In this document: piece by piece, positions 59,491 through 64,000 of the stretch
Numbering within the stretch: position 1 is the first letter of the stretch
Layout: each line of letters starts with the position of its first letter
NCBI RefSeq assembly: GCF_030812595.1
Contig: NZ_JAUSSZ010000017.1
Coordinates: forward strand, 1-64,000
Origin: Arthrobacter bambusae
Lineage (GTDB): Bacteria > Actinomycetota > Actinomycetes > Actinomycetales > Micrococcaceae
DNA length: 64,000 bases
Reading direction: 5' to 3'
The notes under the pieces: model-generated
Seen by the model: the letters and a program-made list of their open reading frames with translations, nothing else
The model's database searches: none
Told to the model about the DNA's origin: nothing
Made by a program: the position numbers and the translations under genes

Positions 59491-61220
59491 GCCGCCTCCT
59501 CCGCTGCCAGTTGCGAGGAAACTATCTCCCGGTACGTTTCTGAAGTCTCCAACAACTCCTCGTGGGTTCCGCGCCCCACCAGCCGCCCGTCGTCGAGCAC
59601 CAGGATCTGCTCGGCGTCAGAGATGCTGGATACCCGCTGCGCAATGATGACCATGGTGGCGCCGGATGTGTGGCGCTTGAGCGCCTGGCGGAGCCGGGCG
59701 TCCGTGGCGGTGTCCAAGGAGGAGAAGGAATCGTCGAAGATGTAGAGCTCGGGTTGCTTTACGAGGGCCCGGGCGATCGCGAGGCGTTGCCGCTGTCCGC
59801 CGGAAACGTTGGTGCCGCCTTGGGAGATCGGAGCGTCAAGCCCGCCCTCCATTTCCTCGACGAAGTCCTGGGCCTGCGCAATGGAGAGCGCCCGCCAGAG
59901 TTCTTCCTCGGTGGCATCGGGCTTGCCGTAGAGGAGGTTGCTGCGAACCGTGCCGGAGAACAGGTAGGGCTTTTGCGGGACCAGTCCGATGTGCCCCCAT
60001 AAGAGGTCCGGGTGCAGTTCGCGGACGTCGACGTCGTCGATCCGCACCGAGCCGCTGCTCGCGTCGAAGAGCCTCGGCAGCAAGTTCACCAGGGTGGTCT
60101 TGCCTGCCCCCGTGCTGCCGATGATGGCCGTCGTCTGGCCTGCGCGTGCCCGGAAGCTGATGCCGCTCAGGACAGGCTGCTCGGCACCCGGGTAGGCGAA
60201 TCCGACGTCGAGCAATTCCAGTTCGCCTCGGCCGGCTGTTTCCGTCACAGGGTTCTCAGGAGGCCGCACGCTGGATTCGGTCTCAAGCACTTGTCCAATG
60301 CGGTCCGCGGAAACAGCAGCGCGCGGGATCATGACGGCCATGAACGTGGCCATCATGACGGACATCAGGATCTGCATGAGGTAGCTCAGGAAGGCGATCA
60401 ATGTGCCTACCTGCATGGACCCGTCGTCGATCCGGAACGATCCGAACCAGATCACGGCGACGCTGGAAACATTGAGCACCAACATCACGACGGGGAACAT
60501 GAGGGCCATGAGCCGCCCGGCGCGCAGGGCCATTTCCGTGACGTCCTGGTTGGCCGAAGCGAAGCGTTCTGTCTCCATGTCCTCGCGCACGAACGCGCGC
60601 ACCACGCGGATGCCGGCCAGCTGTTCGCGGAGCACGCGGTTCACGGTGTCGATCCGGACCTGCATCTTGCGGAACAGCGGCACCATCCGGCTCACGATGA
60701 GACCGACCGCGACGAGCAATACGGGGACGCTCACGGCAATCAGCCAGGACAACTGGGCATCCTGCCTGACGGCCATGATTACCCCGCCGATGCTGAGCAT
60801 GGGCGCCGCAACCATGAGGGTGCAGGACATCAGGACGAGCTGCTGCACCTGTTGCACGTCGTTGGTTGACCGCGTGATCAGTGACGGCGCACCGAAGCGG
60901 GTGACCTCTTGCTCGGAGAACTCCCCCACCCTGGTGAAGATGGCGCCGCGCAGGTCCCGCCCCAACCCCATGGCGGCTTTCGCGCCGAAATACACGGCCG
61001 TGATAGAACACGCGATCTGCAGGAGCGTGATGAGCAACATGAGGCTGCCGGTGCCCAGGATGTACCCGGTATCCCCCTTGGCCACGCCCTCGTCGATAAT
61101 GTCGGCATTCAGTGTGGGCAAGTAAAGCGACGCTATGGACTGCGCCAGCTGGAAAATGACGACGGCGACCAGCAGCCGCCGATGTGGCCGCAGATACTGA
61201 ACCAGAAGTTTCCAGAGCAT
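59487..61220 (-). CDS. ABC exporter half-transporter, degenerate ATP site
   Basis: This 577-residue subunit has six spans (MLWKLLVQYLRPHRRLL start) and an ATPase with Walker A GSTGAGKTT, signature NVSGGQRQRL, but Walker B YIFDDSFSSLD: aspartate replaces the catalytic glutamate, and the switch position is Q (IAQRVSS) instead of histidine. This is the degenerate partner typical of heterodimeric exporters such as TM287/288 or LmrCD. ATG at 61220 has TTGGAG before it; the frame runs further but without support. Confidence 0.9.
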   Translation of the reverse strand: MLWKLLVQYLRPHRRLLVAVVIFQLAQSIASLYLPTLNADIIDEGVAKGDTGYILGTGSLMLLITLLQIACSITAVYFGAKAAMGLGRDLRGAIFTRVGEFSEQEVTRFGAPSLITRSTNDVQQVQQLVLMSCTLMVAAPMLSIGGVIMAVRQDAQLSWLIAVSVPVLLVAVGLIVSRMVPLFRKMQVRIDTVNRVLREQLAGIRVVRAFVREDMETERFASANQDVTEMALRAGRLMALMFPVVMLVLNVSSVAVIWFGSFRIDDGSMQVGTLIAFLSYLMQILMSVMMATFMAVMIPRAAVSADRIGQVLETESSVRPPENPVTETAGRGELELLDVGFAYPGAEQPVLSGISFRARAGQTTAIIGSTGAGKTTLVNLLPRLFDASSGSVRIDDVDVRELHPDLLWGHIGLVPQKPYLFSGTVRSNLLYGKPDATEEELWRALSIAQAQDFVEEMEGGLDAPISQGGTNVSGGQRQRLAIARALVKQPELYIFDDSFSSLDTATDARLRQALKRHTSGATMVIIAQRVSSISDAEQILVLDDGRLVGRGTHEELLETSETYREIVSSQLAAEEAA

Positions 61221-61384
61221 CGTTCTCCAACCCACGTAGTGATTCGAAGGCCAGTCTACGACTGGTTGCCGGGGGCAACTAGGGCTTCTCCTCAGGGCGA
61301 AAGGTGGCGGAGAGCGTGCCACGGCCGCACCCGGACAGTAGGCTGGAAACGCTCGGCAAGATCCGCTAGGAAAGGACCGTAGTC

Positions 61385-62224
61385 TTGGCTTACATCACCG
61401 TCGGAAATGAAAACAGCACCGAGATCGAGATTTACTACGAGGACCACGGGACCGGCCAGGCAGTGGTCCTTATCCACGGCTACCCCCTGGATGGTTCGTC
61501 CTGGGAGAAGCAGACCACAGCACTGCTCAACGCCGGCTATCGCGTGATCACCTACGATCGCCGCGGCTTCGGCAAGTCCAGCAAGCCAACCGTCGGTTAC
61601 GACTACGACACCTTCGCCGCGGACCTGAATACGCTGCTGGACACGATCGACGTCAGCGACGCCGTGCTGGTGGGTTTCTCGATGGGCACCGGTGAGGTGG
61701 CCCGCTACATCAGCAACTACGGCTCGGCGCGGGTAGCGAAGGCCGTGTTCCTGGGGTCCTTGGAACCGTTCCTCCTGCAAACTGACGACAACCCGGACGG
61801 CGTCCCGCAATCCGTATTCGACGGCCTTACCGAAGCCGTCACTGCAGACCGATACGCCTTCTTCACCGAGTTCTTCAAGAACTTCTACAACAGCGACGCC
61901 TTCCTCGGGACGCCTCGCCTGAGTGAGGAATCCGTGCGGGCCAGCTGGAACACGGCTGCCCAGTCGGGTGCCCACGCCTCGGTGGCCGCCCAGCCAACGT
62001 GGCTCACCGACTTCCGCGCCGACATTCCGAAGATCGACGTTCCCGCCTTGATCGTCCACGGTACCGAGGACCACATCCTCCCCATCGACGCCACCGGCAG
62101 GAGGTTCGCCGAAGCGCTGCCCAGTGCCAAATACGTCGAGATCGACGGCGCCCCGCACGGCATGCTCTGGACCCATGGCGACGAGATCAATGAGGCTCTG
62201 CTGGACTTCCTAACGAAAAATTAG
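61385..62224 (+). CDS. Alpha/beta hydrolase, chloroperoxidase-like
   Basis: This 279-residue protein has the oxyanion HGYPLDGSSW, nucleophile GFSMGTGE (serine in G-F-S-M-G), acid in HGTEDHILPI and base in GAPHGMLW. The pattern matches the cofactor-free non-haem haloperoxidase group of esterases (length about 275). No signal peptide. The start is TTG at 61385 with AAAGGA upstream. A TAGGCT hexamer near 61338 could be its -10 box, divergent from the ABC pair. Confidence 0.87.
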   Translation: MAYITVGNENSTEIEIYYEDHGTGQAVVLIHGYPLDGSSWEKQTTALLNAGYRVITYDRRGFGKSSKPTVGYDYDTFAADLNTLLDTIDVSDAVLVGFSMGTGEVARYISNYGSARVAKAVFLGSLEPFLLQTDDNPDGVPQSVFDGLTEAVTADRYAFFTEFFKNFYNSDAFLGTPRLSEESVRASWNTAAQSGAHASVAAQPTWLTDFRADIPKIDVPALIVHGTEDHILPIDATGRRFAEALPSAKYVEIDGAPHGMLWTHGDEINEALLDFLTKN

Positions 62225-62343
62225 GGCGAAACTAACTGAATATCGCGGGAACCTTAACGCCCCTGGTCCAGTCTTAATGCAAGCACAGGCGGAACCCATT
62301 CGCCGGCGAAAGCACCAAAGCTGCAAGGGGAGCAGGACCAGCC

Positions 62344-62817
62344 ATGAAGACAACAACAGCCCGGGATGAAGTTACCGCCATCAACGGCGTGATCACCGAT
62401 CGGCAACCCGTTGACTTCCACGCCCTGGGGCTCGCCGGCTGCATTGACCGCTTGGCCGAACCGCTTCGCCGCGAAGGAACCGAAATCCACTGGGAGACGC
62501 CGCATCATGGCGTTGAAATCTCGGCTGGCTCCGCCACCTTGCTCTACCACGCAGCCAAGGAAGTGCTCAGCAACGCGTTCAAGTACGCGCACGCCCACGA
62601 CGTGACGGTCCGGCTCGCTGCCGTCTACCACGGCATCCGGCTGACAATCACGGACAACGGCGCCGGTTTCGACAGCTGCGCCCTGCCGGCAGGCGGACAC
62701 CACGGCTTCGGCCTCCGGCTCATGTCCATCGCCGTCAGCGAAGTGGGCGGCGAAGTCTCGGTTGTGTCGACGCCCGGCAACGGCACCTGTGTGACGGTCA
62801 CGCTGCCGCTCGACTGA
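62344..62817 (+). CDS. Stand-alone histidine-kinase-like ATPase
   Basis: This 157-residue protein has only the HATPase_c domain: N box AAKEVLSNAFKYAHA, G1 DNGAGFD, G2 GFGLRLM, ending in GNGTCVTVTLPL. It looks like the tail of a NarL-type sensor kinase, but no dimerisation domain, phosphorylatable histidine or membrane segment is present, and no response-regulator gene is nearby. It could be an anti-sigma-like or partner-dependent kinase. GGGGAGCAGG lies before the ATG. Confidence 0.8.
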   Translation: MKTTTARDEVTAINGVITDRQPVDFHALGLAGCIDRLAEPLRREGTEIHWETPHHGVEISAGSATLLYHAAKEVLSNAFKYAHAHDVTVRLAAVYHGIRLTITDNGAGFDSCALPAGGHHGFGLRLMSIAVSEVGGEVSVVSTPGNGTCVTVTLPLD

Positions 62818-62870
62818 TCGGCGTCGACGCTCGACGGCGGCAGGCGGCCCGGGCAAGCCCCGCCGAAATA

Positions 62871-64000
62871 CTAGGAGAAATCCTTCAACGCCTCCGTGAT
62901 GAGGCTCCCCGGCGTTCCGAGCCGCACATGGGCCCCGTTCGAAGCGACCAGCTCCCCCGCAATCACGACGTCGGTGACGTCGCTAGCGGTCGCGCTGAAG
63001 GCGAACTGCCTAGGGATGGAACCGGCAGTCCGGACCGAGTCCGGTGCCACCGCCATCAGGTCGCACACTGCGCCTACCTCAAGTGCCGACGCGATGGGCG
63101 TGGCCATGGAAGCAGTTGCGCCGATGGTGGCTGCGTGGAACAGTTCCTGCGGCGAGAACCGGCCCCGCTGACCGGAACCGAGGCGTTCTCCATGCTCCAA
63201 GGTGCGCATTTCAACCCAAGGATCAATGACGGCATGTTGGTCCGTGCCCAGCGCGATGGCCGAGCCGGCGTCGGACAATGCACGGGCCGGGCCGATCCCG
63301 TCGGCCAGATCGGCTTCGGTGGTCGGACACATCACCACCGTAGCGCCCGCGTCGCCCAGCAGCCGGATATCTTCCGGCGTCAGGTGGGTCGCGTGCACGG
63401 CGGAGAGCCGGCCGGACAGGAGGCCATTGCGGGCCAGCAGTGCGGCCGGGGTGACGCCGTAGGCTTCGAGGCAAGCTTGGTTCTCGGCGGGCTGCTCGCT
63501 CAAATGGATGTGGAGGGGGATATCGGCCGGCAGTTTCGCGGCCACGGTCTTGAGCGCCTCTTCGGGTACGCCCCGGACGGAATGCAGGGCAGCCCCCACA
63601 CCGACCAATTCCGGCGGAAAGCTCCGCGCTACCTCGGCCCGCAACGACGCGAGCCGGTCCAGCCAGGCTTCGGCATCGGCGTCGCCGAACCGTGCCTGTT
63701 CCGGGCTGAGCGGTGTCCCGATGCCTCCCGCGAGGTAGAGGGTATCCAGCAAGGTGAGGCGGATCCCGGAAGCAACGGCCGCCCGGGCCAAGGCAAGTTC
63801 CATCGCGTGCGGCTCCGGGTAAGGGGTCCCGCCCGGCTGGTGGTGGACGTAATGGAACTCGGCCACGCTGCTGAAACCGGATACCACCATTTCGGTGAAG
63901 ACCGCGGCGGCGAGCTTCTCGTACTTCTCCGGAGTCAGCTCGGCGGCGCTCCTGTACATCTGTTCCCGCCACAGCCAAAAGTCACCGCGGCCGTCGTGTG
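62871..64000 (-). CDS. hutF: Formimidoylglutamate deiminase, C-terminal part (5' end outside window)
   Basis: The frame is open to the right edge, with about 376 residues visible; a full HutF is about 450. The part at the edge (GRGDFWLWREQMYR) is typical of HutF, as are HIHLSEQPAEN, ATVVMCPTTEADLADGIGP and LGTDQHAVIDPWVEMR with the catalytic aspartate. The enzyme deaminates N-formimidoyl-glutamate to formyl-glutamate in histidine breakdown. The metal HxH motif of the N-terminus is beyond the window. Other hut genes presumably lie to the right. Confidence 0.9.
   Translation of the reverse strand, partial: HDGRGDFWLWREQMYRSAAELTPEKYEKLAAAVFTEMVVSGFSSVAEFHYVHHQPGGTPYPEPHAMELALARAAVASGIRLTLLDTLYLAGGIGTPLSPEQARFGDADAEAWLDRLASLRAEVARSFPPELVGVGAALHSVRGVPEEALKTVAAKLPADIPLHIHLSEQPAENQACLEAYGVTPAALLARNGLLSGRLSAVHATHLTPEDIRLLGDAGATVVMCPTTEADLADGIGPARALSDAGSAIALGTDQHAVIDPWVEMRTLEHGERLGSGQRGRFSPQELFHAATIGATASMATPIASALEVGAVCDLMAVAPDSVRTAGSIPRQFAFSATASDVTDVVIAGELVASNGAHVRLGTPGSLITEALKDFS

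Noticed and set aside
1..64000. CRISPR arrays, prophage, transposases, rRNA or tRNA genes
   Set aside because: None seen: the only direct repeats are short tandem copies, and no phage or transposase protein motif appears.

Overview
The window is one contiguous high-GC actinobacterial chromosome segment. Gene content and protein style point to Micrococcaceae, most likely Arthrobacter in the broad sense: homodimeric pyruvate dehydrogenase E1, DUF4193, DUF2630, DUF1992, a 13E12-type HNH protein, and many lipoproteins. This assignment is inferred from protein resemblance, not from a marker gene. I see no tRNA, rRNA, CRISPR array, transposase or prophage.

Layout. 1-1386 is the 3' half of aceE. 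1454-1645 is a small DUF1508 gene. 1844-21842 is a purine-degradation island: a MobA-like cofactor enzyme, a three-gene xanthine dehydrogenase operon (xdhC, FAD subunit, fused 2Fe-2S/molybdopterin subunit), an AzgA-type purine permease with guanine deaminase, 8-oxoguanine deaminase, uricase, a urate/xanthine permease, an IclR regulator, and an operon of malic enzyme, malate synthase, a CitE-like DUF6986 protein and (S)-ureidoglycine aminohydrolase. Guanine, hypoxanthine and xanthine can be taken to urate and on to the ureide stage. Glyoxylate released later is joined to acetyl-CoA by malate synthase, and malic enzyme returns malate to pyruvate. Allantoinase, allantoate/ureidoglycolate hydrolases and the HIU/OHCU enzymes are absent from this window.

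21934-40500 is a housekeeping and cell-envelope stretch: a degenerate serine-hydrolase lipoprotein, an AAA ATPase, an SGNH lipoprotein, an MprF-like lysyl-phosphatidylglycerol synthase, GH15 glucanase/trehalase coupled to an adenylate-kinase paralogue, threonine dehydratase, a bifunctional penicillin-binding protein, a secreted phosphodiesterase-like protein, a CYTH-CHAD protein and DUF4193. 40025-44898 holds a MarR/DUF4386/SDR module, a DUF222-HNH protein, DUF1992 and DUF2630. 44916-48291 has Nudix, VOC and a short UvrA-like ATPase.

48339-56468 is a sugar or polyol catabolic locus: a GntR regulator, a split transketolase with an MFS permease on one strand, and, divergently, a xylose-isomerase-like TIM barrel, an SDR dehydrogenase, a DhaK-DhaL kinase and an RpiB-like isomerase. 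A repeated palindrome (ACTGT-NN-ACAGT) lies in the divergent promoter region and in front of the GntR gene, which ties the parts into one regulon. The remainder (56644-64000) has a small conserved-looking protein, a MOSC protein, a heterodimeric ABC exporter, an alpha/beta hydrolase, a stand-alone histidine-kinase-like ATPase and the C-terminal part of HutF, which runs off the window.

The most interesting non-coding signals are the leader of guanine deaminase (two mutually exclusive stems), the uricase leader (palindromic operator, intrinsic terminator and a further hairpin), and the GntR operators.
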